Source: an uncultured Algibacter sp. (GTDB lineage Bacteria; Bacteroidota; Bacteroidia; Flavobacteriales; Flavobacteriaceae). Taken from it: a stretch of DNA of 64,000 nt. A program made the position numbers and the translations under genes. Positions 53,242-62,447 of the stretch are shown here, piece after piece; position 1 is the first letter of the stretch, and every line of letters begins with the position of its first letter. The notes beneath the pieces were generated by a model. It had not been told where the DNA came from. It did no database searches and saw only the letters and a list, made by a program, of their open reading frames with translations. The stretch is taken from the NCBI RefSeq assembly GCF_947487575.1, contig NZ_CANKXG010000001.1, positions 186,001-250,000 on the forward strand, read 5' to 3'.

Positions 53242-54513
53242 TTAATTTATGATTTTGAAACCTGTATAAGATTGAAGCACTTCAGGGACTAAAATACCCT
53301 CTTCAGTCTGATAGTTTTCAAGGATTCCAGCCAATACTCTCGGTAATGCCAAAGAGCTTCCGTTTAGAGTATGCGCCAATTCATTTTTACCTTCACTATT
53401 TTTAAATCGAAGTTTTAAACGATTGGCTTGAAAGGTTTCAAAATTTGAAACTGAAGAAACTTCTAACCACCTGTCTTGAGCTGTTGAAAACACTTCAAAA
53501 TCATAAGTTAATGCAGATGCAAATGTGACATCTGCCCCACATAAACGTAAAATTCTATATGGCAATTTTAATTCTTTTAAAATATCTTTTACATGGTCAA
53601 CCATCCTCTCCAAAGCTTTATAAGATTTACTAGGATGTTCCACTCGAATAATTTCAACCTTATCAAATTGATGTAGTCTATTTAAACCTCTTACATGTGC
53701 ACCATAACTTCCTGCTTCTCGACGAAAACACGGCGTGTAACCTGTAATACTTACTGGAAGTTCACTTTCACTTAAAACCACATCTCTAAAAATATTAGTC
53801 CCAGGAACTTCAGCAGTTGGTATTAAATACAAATTATCTTCAGTAACATGATACATTTGCCCTTCCTTATCGGGTAACTGCCCCGTGCCCAAAGCTGAAG
53901 CTTCATTTACCATAAGTGGCAATTGATATTCGGTATAACCAGCCGCTGTATTTTTGTCTAAAAAATAAGCTATTAAAGCACGTTGTAATCTGGCACCTTT
54001 TCCTTTATAAACAGGAAATCCAGCTCCTGTAATTTTGTTTCCTAATTCAAAATCTATTATATCGTATTTTTTAGCTAATTCCCAATGCGGTAAGGCACCA
54101 CCATATAATTTTGGAATGTCGCCTTCTTTAAAAATTTCTTCATTATCTGCCTCAGAATTTCCTCTTGGCACAGAATCATGAGGGACATTTGGAATTTTAT
54201 AAAGTAACTCATTTAAAGCTTCTGTTTTGCTGCTTAATGCTTCAGCTAATTCCTTTGAAGCCTCTTTTAATTGACTTGTTTTTTCTTTAAGAAGATTAGC
54301 CTTTTCAACTTCACCAGATTTATATAAATTCCCAATTTCTTTTGATAAGGTATTAGATTCAGCCAAAGTATTATCTAACTCTGTTTGAAGTCGTCTTCTC
54401 TCTTCGTCAAAATTAATAACATTATTAATCATTTGTGTAGCATCAATATTTCGTTTTGCTAATCGCTCAATAACTAATGCTTTGTTTTCTCTAATAAAAG
54501 GAACTTGTAACAT
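53242..54513 (-). CDS. serS: Seryl-tRNA synthetase
   Basis: The 423-aa class II synthetase charges tRNA-Ser. The N-terminal coiled coil (about residues 30-105, with alternating charged heptads) binds the tRNA long arm. The catalytic domain has motif 2 TPCFRREAGSYGAHVRGLNR with LHQFDKVE following, and motif 3 NGSSLALPRVLAGILENYQ. Length is normal. It is transcribed alone or together with the small secreted peptide gene downstream. Confidence 0.98.
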   Translation of the reverse strand: MLQVPFIRENKALVIERLAKRNIDATQMINNVINFDEERRRLQTELDNTLAESNTLSKEIGNLYKSGEVEKANLLKEKTSQLKEASKELAEALSSKTEALNELLYKIPNVPHDSVPRGNSEADNEEIFKEGDIPKLYGGALPHWELAKKYDIIDFELGNKITGAGFPVYKGKGARLQRALIAYFLDKNTAAGYTEYQLPLMVNEASALGTGQLPDKEGQMYHVTEDNLYLIPTAEVPGTNIFRDVVLSESELPVSITGYTPCFRREAGSYGAHVRGLNRLHQFDKVEIIRVEHPSKSYKALERMVDHVKDILKELKLPYRILRLCGADVTFASALTYDFEVFSTAQDRWLEVSSVSNFETFQANRLKLRFKNSEGKNELAHTLNGSSLALPRVLAGILENYQTEEGILVPEVLQSYTGFKIIN

Positions 54514-54617
54514 GACTTGAAAATTTAAGGGACAAATTTAAGGAATTGAATAGAGAGTAAAGACATATTTTTGAACTAACTATACCGAAATTAATATATA
54601 GATAATTGTCTTTTAAA

Positions 54618-55934
54618 TCACTCTTTTATTGAGGGTAAAATCCAATGGCTATGTTTAAAAACTTCCCACTCAACATTTGCAATATTAATATCTGGATTGA
54701 TTAAGGTTTTATAAGGCTTTCCATTAATACTAACTTTACTATTTATATAAACAGCAACATCTTGCCCTTTACTTTTAAAATCTTGTTTTAAACGTTGCGC
54801 AAATTGCCACATCACATCTGGCTTTGTACTTGCAGAATTTTTTTGTTTTGCACTTAAATATTTGTTTAAATTAATATAAGTGCGTTTTCCTGTATCCTTA
54901 TTTTCAACGTAATATGAGGTTTGCCCACTTTTTACGCGTAGCATCATTCGCCACGATAGTCTATGCCCTTCTTCTGTCCAAAGCACATTATCTTCAATAA
55001 AATAATGTCTTAATGGTAAGCCTATTTGAATGATAAAATAAACTGAAAAAATTATAATTAGCGGTATTTTTAATGGCGAAACGAGAACTTGAGTTTCACT
55101 ATAAAACGGCTTCTTTTTTAAAAACAACTTTTGAATAACTTCTGGTTGAAAAAAGAATAATGAAAATGCCAAAGACATGTAAGGAAAAATACCTATTTGA
55201 AATATAAATGAATTGAATAAATGAAAGAAAATAGAAACTACAAAAGCATACTTTCTTGTTCGTTTTAATAATAGTAAAGGAACTATTAAGCCATCAAATA
55301 AAATGCCTCCATAAGCCAACACATAATGCAGCCACTTTTGCTGAAGAAAATCGCCAACAAAAACATAATCTTTTTTACCCTTCATCATTAACTCAATAAC
55401 TGATGTATCTAACCAATCTGGGTATAATTTTGCAATAGAGGCATAAGAATAAACAATAAAAAGCTGAAGTATAATTACCCATCGACACCATTGTGGCATG
55501 GAATAACTTTTAATTTCTGGGTTTAATTTGGCATCTACAGAAGCATATTTATGCGCTGGAAGAAACGCCATAATTCCACTTAAAAGCATCAACAAATAAT
55601 AATGGTTATTATATGAAGATTTTTGCATTAGGTATGTCGTGGACCACATAATTGCAAATGCTAATGTGCTAAATCGGTATTTATAACCCACTATAATTAG
55701 CAAACCAAAAATGCCCATAATAGCATAGTAATAGTACATGCCATTTCCTGGTAGTGGTTGTAAAAACTCAAAACCAATAAAATTAAAAGTGAAATCTGGC
55801 TCAACCAAGGTGCGTTTTACCCACCCCGTAAAAATTGCACCAACCGATTCCAAAAAACAGAGTAATCCAAAAATAATCCTGAAAACTACTAAAGCCGAAT
55901 TATCAATATGTTTAAAAAGTTGATTATTTAACAT
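54618..55934 (-). CDS. HTTM domain membrane protein (vitamin K-dependent carboxylase-like)
   Basis: The 438-aa protein has about eight hydrophobic segments in residues 15-310, with SSYNNHYYLLMLLSGIMAFL and YSYASIAKLYPDWL typical of the HTTM/VKGC fold. Residues 320-438 are a soluble domain (NVLWTEEGHRLSWRMMLRVK). The human relative gamma-carboxylates glutamates. In bacteria activity is mostly untested. It overlaps the 3' end of ribF by 11 bases, suggesting co-expression. Confidence 0.8.
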   Translation of the reverse strand: MLNNQLFKHIDNSALVVFRIIFGLLCFLESVGAIFTGWVKRTLVEPDFTFNFIGFEFLQPLPGNGMYYYYAIMGIFGLLIIVGYKYRFSTLAFAIMWSTTYLMQKSSYNNHYYLLMLLSGIMAFLPAHKYASVDAKLNPEIKSYSMPQWCRWVIILQLFIVYSYASIAKLYPDWLDTSVIELMMKGKKDYVFVGDFLQQKWLHYVLAYGGILFDGLIVPLLLLKRTRKYAFVVSIFFHLFNSFIFQIGIFPYMSLAFSLFFFQPEVIQKLFLKKKPFYSETQVLVSPLKIPLIIIFSVYFIIQIGLPLRHYFIEDNVLWTEEGHRLSWRMMLRVKSGQTSYYVENKDTGKRTYINLNKYLSAKQKNSASTKPDVMWQFAQRLKQDFKSKGQDVAVYINSKVSINGKPYKTLINPDINIANVEWEVFKHSHWILPSIKE

Positions 55935-56859
55935 TTTGGTTTGAAACGTATTCTAAAACCGTGTTTTTGTCTTTTACTAATTGAAGTTTTAGTGCTTCAA
56001 CCGATTCAAACTTCTGTTCATCACGAATTCTATTTAACAAATCTATTTTAATGGTTTCTCCATAAATATCATCATTAAAATTTAAAAAATGAACCTCAAT
56101 AGTTTGTTTGCTGCCATTTACGGTAGGGTTCATACCTATATTCATCATGCCATAAATAAGTTTATTTTTAATTATAGCATTTACAATAAATGAACCTTGT
56201 TTAGGTATAATTTTATAATCCTCTTCTATTTCAATATTAGCGGTTGGAAACCCTAATTGTTTACCTAAACCTTTACCCTTTGACACTTTACCTGTAAGCA
56301 TAAATGGATACCCCAAATAAGTATTAGCTCTTTCTATATCGCCTTCAATTAAAGCATTTCTAATTTTTGTTGAACTTACTGCAACATCATCAATATCTTG
56401 TGACGAAATTTCTTCTACTTCAAAACCATGAGTTTCACCAAATATTTTTAAATCATTAATATCTGCATTTCTATTTCTACCAAATCTATGATCATAACCA
56501 ATTATAACTTTTTTTGCCTTTAGTTTGTAAACTAAAATTTGCTTAACAAAATCTTCGGCTGAAAGTCTTGAAAACTCATGTGTAAACTTTTTTATGACTA
56601 AACATTCTAATCCTAATTCAGCTAAAATATCATGACGTTCATCAATAGTGTTAATAAGTTTAATATTTGAATCTTTTTGCAATACCATTCGAGGATGCGG
56701 AAAAAATGTAAGAATTACAGATTGTAAACCTTCCGATTTTCCAGTATTAATCATGTGTTTGATTATTTTTTGATGTCCAATATGAACGCCATCAAAAGTG
56801 CCAATAGTAACAACAGTTTGCTTATCTGGTAAGGTATTTAAACTACGCTTCGTTTTCAA
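55924..56859 (-). CDS. ribF: Bifunctional riboflavin kinase / FAD synthetase
   Basis: The 311-aa enzyme makes FMN and then FAD. The N-terminal nucleotidyltransferase has VVTIGTFDGVHIGHQKII and VIIGYDHRFGRNRNAD with SSTKIRNALIEGDI. The C-terminal kinase has VSKGKGLGKQLGFPTANI and the PTVNGSKQTIEVHFLNF block. Length is normal. FAD made here would serve nadB, gltD and the short oxidoreductase in this window. Confidence 0.97.
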   Translation of the reverse strand: MKTKRSLNTLPDKQTVVTIGTFDGVHIGHQKIIKHMINTGKSEGLQSVILTFFPHPRMVLQKDSNIKLINTIDERHDILAELGLECLVIKKFTHEFSRLSAEDFVKQILVYKLKAKKVIIGYDHRFGRNRNADINDLKIFGETHGFEVEEISSQDIDDVAVSSTKIRNALIEGDIERANTYLGYPFMLTGKVSKGKGLGKQLGFPTANIEIEEDYKIIPKQGSFIVNAIIKNKLIYGMMNIGMNPTVNGSKQTIEVHFLNFNDDIYGETIKIDLLNRIRDEQKFESVEALKLQLVKDKNTVLEYVSNQNVK

Positions 56860-56917
56860 GCTTTTACATTTTACACAAAACTAGTTATAATGTCCCTTAA
56901 AACAAATTTATAAGAGT

Positions 56918-57442
56918 CTATTGTAAGCTAAAAGTATGTTTTATTTCATTTATAATTTGTGGAACTTCGTCTACCTTAAAACCTAAGTGAAGTTGAAAAT
57001 TTTTATCATCTATCTTAGTTATTGATAGTTTACCATGACGTATTTTATAATACCCCGTTTGGCCTTTGCAATAACACCATCTTGCAAAAACAAGTTTTTC
57101 ATTTTTTAAATCTGTGGTTTCAAATAGAAATTTATTTTTATCTAATTCAATAAAAATTTCTTCTCTATAGTCATTATCCTGATAACTGGCGTCTCCTTGT
57201 TTTTTATATTCAAACTTTAATACAACATGATTCCCATTTATTATCTCTGGATACATGCCTTGCAATTCATCGGTTTTAATTTGAAGTACTTTGTTTTCAA
57301 TTATTTCAAACGAACAAGTGCCATTTTCTGGGCATGCAATTTTATCAACTTCCTTTGATATAGTAGGTTTTGAATCAACTTTAGCCTTACATGAAACCAA
57401 ACCAACCACTAAAAAAAACATATATAAATACCTCATAAACAA
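56918..57442 (-). CDS. Predicted lipoprotein, unknown function
   Basis: The 174-aa protein has a type II signal peptide with lipobox LVSCKA. The start could be Met1 or Met3. The mature region contains cysteine pairs (IACPENGTCSFEI, FARWCYCKGQTG) that may form disulfides in the periplasm, within a beta-rich domain. Homologs in Flavobacteriaceae are, as far as I recall, uncharacterised. It is divergent from the secreted metalloprotease gene with only about 95 bases between start codons. Confidence 0.7.
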   Translation of the reverse strand: MFMRYLYMFFLVVGLVSCKAKVDSKPTISKEVDKIACPENGTCSFEIIENKVLQIKTDELQGMYPEIINGNHVVLKFEYKKQGDASYQDNDYREEIFIELDKNKFLFETTDLKNEKLVFARWCYCKGQTGYYKIRHGKLSITKIDDKNFQLHLGFKVDEVPQIINEIKHTFSLQ

Positions 57443-57537
57443 ATATATGTTATTTTAAAATGATAGCTTAATTTTTGCAATTAACACTTCAACATCCTAC
57501 TTTTAGCCTGATTAAGAAAAATCTAATATACATTGTT

Positions 57538-60500
57538 ATGAAACTTTCTCCCATTAAAAACAATTTATTAATGCTCTTGTTTTCCTTTTTTTTAACAAGT
57601 CTTTATGCTCAAACTAATCAAGAAATTTGGTCTAAGATTTCTAAACAAGAAGCTTCATTTGGAAAAAAAATGTTGAGAAAGACCGAACCTTCAAAATCAA
57701 TTTTCTACCAATTAGATATAAACAAATTAAAAAGTACTTTAAGCCAAGTTTCAAAAAATTCGACTACAAAAGAAACGACTTATCAAACTATTCAATTCCC
57801 AAATAGCCAAGGTAGTTTTGATGAATTTAAGGTGAAAGAATCCTCAATTTTAGAGCCTTCATATCAAAAAAAACATCCTGAAATACGAACTTACATTGGC
57901 CAAAATATTAAAAACCCATCGTCAACAATTAGTTTTAGTATTACTCCGCAAGGACTGCATGGCATGACTATGTCTTCAAAAACAGGAACACAATTTATTG
58001 ACCCATACACACAAAACAATACATATATAGTATACGATAAGGGAAATTTACCCGATTTAAAAAAGGAGTTTCAATGTTTTGTACCAGATGAGATGACTAT
58101 AGCTAGAGAAACGAGCAAAAATTCAAAATTGCAAAGAAATGCTGCTGACAGTAAGTTAAGAACATTCAACTTAGCATTGGCTTCAACTATTGAGTATTCT
58201 CAATTCCATTGGGAAGCGGCTGGACTGAATGGTTTTAATACCGTTGAAGAAAGAAAAGCAGCAGTGCTAGCTGCTATGGTTGTAACTATGAATCGCGTTA
58301 ACACTATTTTTCAAAGAGATTTAGCTTTGAAAATGATTTTAGTCGATAATAGTAATATTATTTTTATTCTTTCAGATAATTTTTCAAATGACGATGCAAA
58401 TGCATTGATTGGAGAGAGTCAAACTGAAATTGATGCTGCTGCTATTGCTACACCTTTTAGCTATGACATAGGTCATACTTTTAGTACCGGTGGTGGCGGA
58501 TTGGCATCTTTAAACTCACCTTGCGTAGCTGCCAGAAAAGCTCAAGGTGTTACTGGGTCTTCAAACCCAGTTGGAGATGCTTACGATATTGATTTTGTAG
58601 CTCATGAAATGGGGCATCAGTTTGGTGCGCCTCATACTTTTAATGGAGATGCTGGCAATTGTGCTGGTGATAATAGAACAGCGGATAATGCTTATGAACC
58701 AGGTAGTGGAACAACTATTATGGCGTATGCAGGAATTTGTGCCCCACAGAATGTCCAAAATAGTAGTGATACCTATTTTCATCAAAAAAGTATTCAAATG
58801 ATATGGGATAACATCACCACAGGGTTAAGTACATGTGGTGCAGAAACTACGTTAACAAATAGTGCTCCTGTAGCTATTGCAGGACCAGATTATACCATTC
58901 CAATTTCTACAGCCTATAAACTAGTTGGAAATTCAACAGATCCAGACGGAACTGCTGGACACACCTATACATGGGAACAATATGATTTAGGATTAGCGGG
59001 TCTTCCTTTAGAAGCAAACACTACTGGTCCATTAGTACGTTCGTTTGAAGGTACTTCAAACCCTGTTAGAAATATTCCTAGGTTTGCAGATTATATATCC
59101 TCAGGAGGATCAACAACTTGGGAAAAACTACCATCAGTTAACAGAACCATAACTTTTGCTTTAACTGTAAGAGATAATGATGTTATTGGCGCTAATGGAG
59201 GTGGACAAACTGCTGTTGATTTTATGGATGTTATAGTAAATAGTACTGACCCCTTTGCTGTAGTAAATCCTTTTTCTTGGGCGCAAGGTTCTACTCAAAA
59301 TATTGAATGGATTGTTGGACAATCAGCAGATGTAGGTACAATTAATTGTCAAACTGTAAGTATAAAACTATCAACAGATGGCGGAATAACATTTCCAACA
59401 ACAATTACTTCAAGTACTCCAAATGATGGTTCGTTTTCGTATACAGTGCCTGCTATGACTGACAGTGCAAATGCTAGGATATTAATTGAAGCAACAGATA
59501 ATATTTTTTACGATATTTCAGACTTCGATTTCTCTATTTCTGCTGACCCAGATTTTTTTATGGCTAATGAGGTTTTAACACCTATTAATTGTGATGAAAC
59601 AACAGTTGTTTACAATTTTGACTATGTAGCAGTAAATGGTTTTTCTGATACTACAACATTTAGTGCTTTGGGGTTACCCGGAAGTGCCACAGCAATATTT
59701 TCACCAACAAGTAGAACTGTTTCTGGACCTGTAAGTATGACTATTAGTAATTTAGATGGGCTTTCTCAAGGCAATTATAATATAACTATAAGAGGTACAA
59801 CTCCTGAACCCAAAAACAAATCTATAACTTTTAATTTCCCTTTCTTTAATAGTGTTTGCACATCTGTAGCTAATATTGATTACAATACAAGTACAACTTT
59901 AGTACAATTTAACACTATTAATAATTCGACAGGGAAAGGTGATGATGATCCAAATCCTCTTAGTGATGGATATAGTGATTACAAAACTATCTCTACTAAT
60001 GTAAATAGAGACAGTTCCTATGATTTAAGCGTTAACGTAAATACGGATGGAGCATTTATAACTAATACTAAAGCTTGGATTGATTGGAACCAAAATTGTG
60101 AATTTGATGTTGGGGAAGAATATAATTTAGGAGATGCATCTAATGTAACAGATGGATTAACAGGTAATTCACCTCTTTCAATTGTTATTCCGAATGATGC
60201 TGTTTTAGGTTCTACCGTAATGCGTATTTCTACAAAATTTAAAGATGATGGCCTACCAGGCTCTTGTGAAAATGGTTTTGATGGCGAAGTTGAAGATTAC
60301 ACCCTTAATATTATGCCAACACTTTCAATTGAAGAATTTGGTTTTGAAAATTTTGTGGTTTATCCTAATCCTAATAAAGGCGAGTTTACTATTAAATTAA
60401 ATGCATCGTTATCAAGCCAATTAAATATACAAATGGTTGATTTAAGAGGTCGAGTTATTTATAAAAATATTTATAAAGATGGCGGTGATTTTGAAGAAAC

Positions 60501-60591
60501 ATTGAATTTAGTAAACGTACAATCTGGTATGTACATTTTAAACATTAGTGACGGTTTGCGACGATCAACCAAAAAAATTATTATAGAATAA
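57538..60591 (+). CDS. Secreted reprolysin-like metalloprotease with T9SS sorting domain
   Basis: The product is 1017 aa from the ATG at 57538 (MKLSPIKNNLLMLLFSFFLT, signal cut after LYAQ). An upstream TTG frame start lies in the promoter region. The propeptide is followed by a zinc protease with HEMGHQFGAPH at about residues 356-366 (HExxHxxGxxH, M12-type). Ig-like or PKD-type beta domains (about 470-800) and a GEVED domain (WIDWNQNCEFDVGEEYNLG, GEVEDYTL) follow. The C-terminus is a type A T9SS sorting domain (FVVYPNPNKGEFTIKL), so it is exported across the outer membrane. Confidence 0.92.
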   Translation: MKLSPIKNNLLMLLFSFFLTSLYAQTNQEIWSKISKQEASFGKKMLRKTEPSKSIFYQLDINKLKSTLSQVSKNSTTKETTYQTIQFPNSQGSFDEFKVKESSILEPSYQKKHPEIRTYIGQNIKNPSSTISFSITPQGLHGMTMSSKTGTQFIDPYTQNNTYIVYDKGNLPDLKKEFQCFVPDEMTIARETSKNSKLQRNAADSKLRTFNLALASTIEYSQFHWEAAGLNGFNTVEERKAAVLAAMVVTMNRVNTIFQRDLALKMILVDNSNIIFILSDNFSNDDANALIGESQTEIDAAAIATPFSYDIGHTFSTGGGGLASLNSPCVAARKAQGVTGSSNPVGDAYDIDFVAHEMGHQFGAPHTFNGDAGNCAGDNRTADNAYEPGSGTTIMAYAGICAPQNVQNSSDTYFHQKSIQMIWDNITTGLSTCGAETTLTNSAPVAIAGPDYTIPISTAYKLVGNSTDPDGTAGHTYTWEQYDLGLAGLPLEANTTGPLVRSFEGTSNPVRNIPRFADYISSGGSTTWEKLPSVNRTITFALTVRDNDVIGANGGGQTAVDFMDVIVNSTDPFAVVNPFSWAQGSTQNIEWIVGQSADVGTINCQTVSIKLSTDGGITFPTTITSSTPNDGSFSYTVPAMTDSANARILIEATDNIFYDISDFDFSISADPDFFMANEVLTPINCDETTVVYNFDYVAVNGFSDTTTFSALGLPGSATAIFSPTSRTVSGPVSMTISNLDGLSQGNYNITIRGTTPEPKNKSITFNFPFFNSVCTSVANIDYNTSTTLVQFNTINNSTGKGDDDPNPLSDGYSDYKTISTNVNRDSSYDLSVNVNTDGAFITNTKAWIDWNQNCEFDVGEEYNLGDASNVTDGLTGNSPLSIVIPNDAVLGSTVMRISTKFKDDGLPGSCENGFDGEVEDYTLNIMPTLSIEEFGFENFVVYPNPNKGEFTIKLNASLSSQLNIQMVDLRGRVIYKNIYKDGGDFEETLNLVNVQSGMYILNISDGLRRSTKKIIIE

Positions 60592-60596
60592 GATAA

Positions 60597-60627
60597 AAAA
60601 AGGGAAAGTTTTAAACTTTCCTTTTTT
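60597..60627. terminator. Bidirectional terminator between the protease gene and pth
   Basis: The stem AAAGGGAAAGTTT/AAACTTTCCTTT has A and T runs on either side, between convergent genes. Confidence 0.8.
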
Positions 60628-61246
60628 ATTTACCATTAAAAGTATTCATGGTATTATTTATTCCAGCCAAGGCAAAAGATTTTATCAATTCAATTGATCT
60701 TTCCAGACGCTCTTTAAGCTTTGTGTTTTCTTCGGTTGTCCATTCTCCTAATACATAATCTACTTGCCTCCCCTTACTGAAAGCATCGCTTATACCAAAC
60801 CTAAAACGGTTGTATTTTGTGGTGTTTAATTTATCTTGAATATCTTTTAATCCATTATGTCCACCATCACTTCCTTTTGTTTTTAGACGGATACTGCCAA
60901 AAGGTAAGTTTAAATCGTCTGTTATTACTAAGAGGTTCTCTAATGGAATTTTTTCTTTTGTTAACCAATACTGCACCGATTTTCCACTAAGATTCATATA
61001 GGTACTTGGTTTTAAAAATATATAGGTGCGCCCTTTTAATTTGTAGGATACAACGTCTCCTAGTTTTTGGGTTTCAAAAGTTAGGTCTTCTTGGTTTGCA
61101 AAATAATCTAAAATTTTAAAGCCTATATTATGGCGGGTGTTATGGTATTTTGCACCAATATTCCCTAAACCTACTATTAAGAACTTTTTCATTGAGTCTT
61201 GTGCTTCTGTTTTCTTTTTAAATATGTTTGACAAAAATTGCCACAT
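60626..61246 (-). CDS. pth: Peptidyl-tRNA hydrolase
   Basis: The 206-aa enzyme releases peptides from stalled peptidyl-tRNA. Motifs: FLIVGLGNIGAKYHNTRHNI with the catalytic His in NTRHNIGF, KPSTYMNLSGKSV, DDLNLPFGSIRLK and GSDGGHNGLKDI. An N-terminal extension of 18 residues (MWQFLSNIFKKKTEAQ) precedes the usual start MKKFLIVGLGN at 61192, which is an alternative start. It lies downstream of rplY across a repeat-filled gap, so is probably independently transcribed. Confidence 0.96.
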   Translation of the reverse strand: MWQFLSNIFKKKTEAQDSMKKFLIVGLGNIGAKYHNTRHNIGFKILDYFANQEDLTFETQKLGDVVSYKLKGRTYIFLKPSTYMNLSGKSVQYWLTKEKIPLENLLVITDDLNLPFGSIRLKTKGSDGGHNGLKDIQDKLNTTKYNRFRFGISDAFSKGRQVDYVLGEWTTEENTKLKERLERSIELIKSFALAGINNTMNTFNGK

Positions 61247-61617
61247 GTTATAATTTTTCAGCTAAAATACACTAAACATGCCAAAAATTTAGTGGTTACT
61301 CTGTTTCTAGTTGGTTTAGGCATATTTCATATAAAAAATAAATGAATTTTGGTTTCCTCATTTTGTCTTGATACAAAACGAACCAAAAAATCAAATTCAA
61401 TCCGAGATTTTTTTTTTATCCCGATGAAAATCGGAATGAAAACCGATTTGAAAACTCCCGCGTCGAACTTTCGTCCTACTGTTCTCGAAGCTATTCTGAG
61501 CTTTGACATTCAATTCTATGAATTAACTAAGGGTGTTTGTTTTACCTTTACTAATTATTGGTTTATTTTAAGCGACACTGACCATCGACTATGCAATAAA
61601 AATAATGATTTGCCCAT

Positions 61618-61676
61618 ATTAGGGATAGTAGTGGATAGCCCTCCCGATAGCTATCGGGATTGTGGTAATGCCCAAA
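61618..61676 (+). repeat. Structured interspersed repeat, copy D (internally deleted)
   Basis: Box 1 is ATTAGGGATAGTAGTGG, then ATAGCCCT runs directly into the palindrome CCCGATAGCTATCGGG and box 3 GGTAATGCCCAAA. The first hairpin and box 2 are missing compared with copies B and C, consistent with deletion between the similar ends of box 1 and box 2. Confidence 0.75.
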
Positions 61677-61683
61677 TTTTTAT

Positions 61684-61720
61684 TATAAAAAAAAGCACCT
61701 TGAAAAAATCAAGATGCTTT
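61684..61720 (-). terminator. Intrinsic terminator after rplY
   Basis: On the minus strand, AAAGCATCTTGA/TCAAGGTGCTTT (one mismatch) is followed by eight T. Confidence 0.75.
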
Positions 61721-61744
61721 GTTTTATATAATCGAGAATATGTT

Positions 61745-62386
61745 TTATTCTTGAGCTGGTGCTTCTGCTGCTGGTGCTTCTACTCCTTCTGCTGCTTCTG
61801 CTCCTTCTTCTAATTCTTCATCTTCTTCATCTTCAACTGCTACTCTAGATGTACTTACTCTACATACTACGGTGTTGTCGTTGTGTAAGAATGTGTAATC
61901 GCCATCTGGTAAATCACCTACGGCAACTTTATCTCCAATTTTAAGTGGCGTAATATCTACCTCTATAAAATCTGGTAAGTTTACTGGTAATGCTTTAATA
62001 CGTAACTTTCTATTAGTTTTTCTTAAAACTCCACCATTTTTAACACCTCTAGAGTTACCTACTAAGTGTACAGGGATGTTTAATGCAATTTCTTTGTCTT
62101 CGAATAACTGATAGAAATCTATGTGTAAGATTCTGTCTGTTACTGGGTGAAATTGAATGTCTTGAAGTACGGCGTTTAAAGTTTCGCCGTTGTCTAACTC
62201 AATCACAACTGTATGCGCATTAGGCGTGTATACTAGTTTTGAGAAAGCTAATTCTGGTGCTGAGAAATGCACTGGCTTGTCTCCTCCGTATAATACGCAA
62301 GGAACCTGACCAGCATTACGTAAGGCTTTTGTTGCTTTTTTGCCTACGCTTTCTCTTTGAGATCCGTTGATTGAAATTGATTTCAT
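61745..62386 (-). CDS. rplY: 50S ribosomal protein L25, Ctc (long) form
   Basis: The 213-aa protein binds 5S rRNA. The N-terminal L25 domain (about 1-95) has [20 protein letters not shown] and [18 protein letters not shown]. The C-terminal TL5/Ctc domain (about 96-185) has [20 protein letters not shown]. An acidic and Ala-rich tail ([16 protein letters not shown] onward) ends the protein. It lies 61 bases downstream of prs on the same strand, a common prs-rplY pairing in many bacteria. Confidence 0.97.
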   Translation of the reverse strand: MKSISINGSQRESVGKKATKALRNAGQVPCVLYGGDKPVHFSAPELAFSKLVYTPNAHTVVIELDNGETLNAVLQDIQFHPVTDRILHIDFYQLFEDKEIALNIPVHLVGNSRGVKNGGVLRKTNRKLRIKALPVNLPDFIEVDITPLKIGDKVAVGDLPDGDYTFLHNDNTVVCRVSTSRVAVEDEEDEELEEGAEAAEGVEAPAAEAPAQE

Positions 62387-62447
62387 AATTGTTATTTATA
62401 TAATAATTTTAATTAATATTCTTTTTTATATCGCCTTCGCGAAATGG

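Larger units (their letters stand above)
61247..61744. other. 498-bp repeat-rich intergenic region between pth and rplY
   Basis: No gene. It holds the imperfect dyad ATCCCGATGAAAATCGGAAT (61419-61438), a diverged TCGAAGCTATTCTGAGCTTT repeat (about 61492-61512) similar to the CTTCGACTGCGCTCAGT family, repeat copy D and the rplY terminator. Apparent ORFs here are formed by repeats. Confidence 0.65.

Noticed and set aside
61349-61813. Plus-strand ORF of 154 codons between pth and rplY
   Set aside because: It is built from interspersed repeats and runs antisense into rplY. Its cysteine- and phenylalanine-rich end is simply the complement of the Ala/Glu-rich rplY tail.
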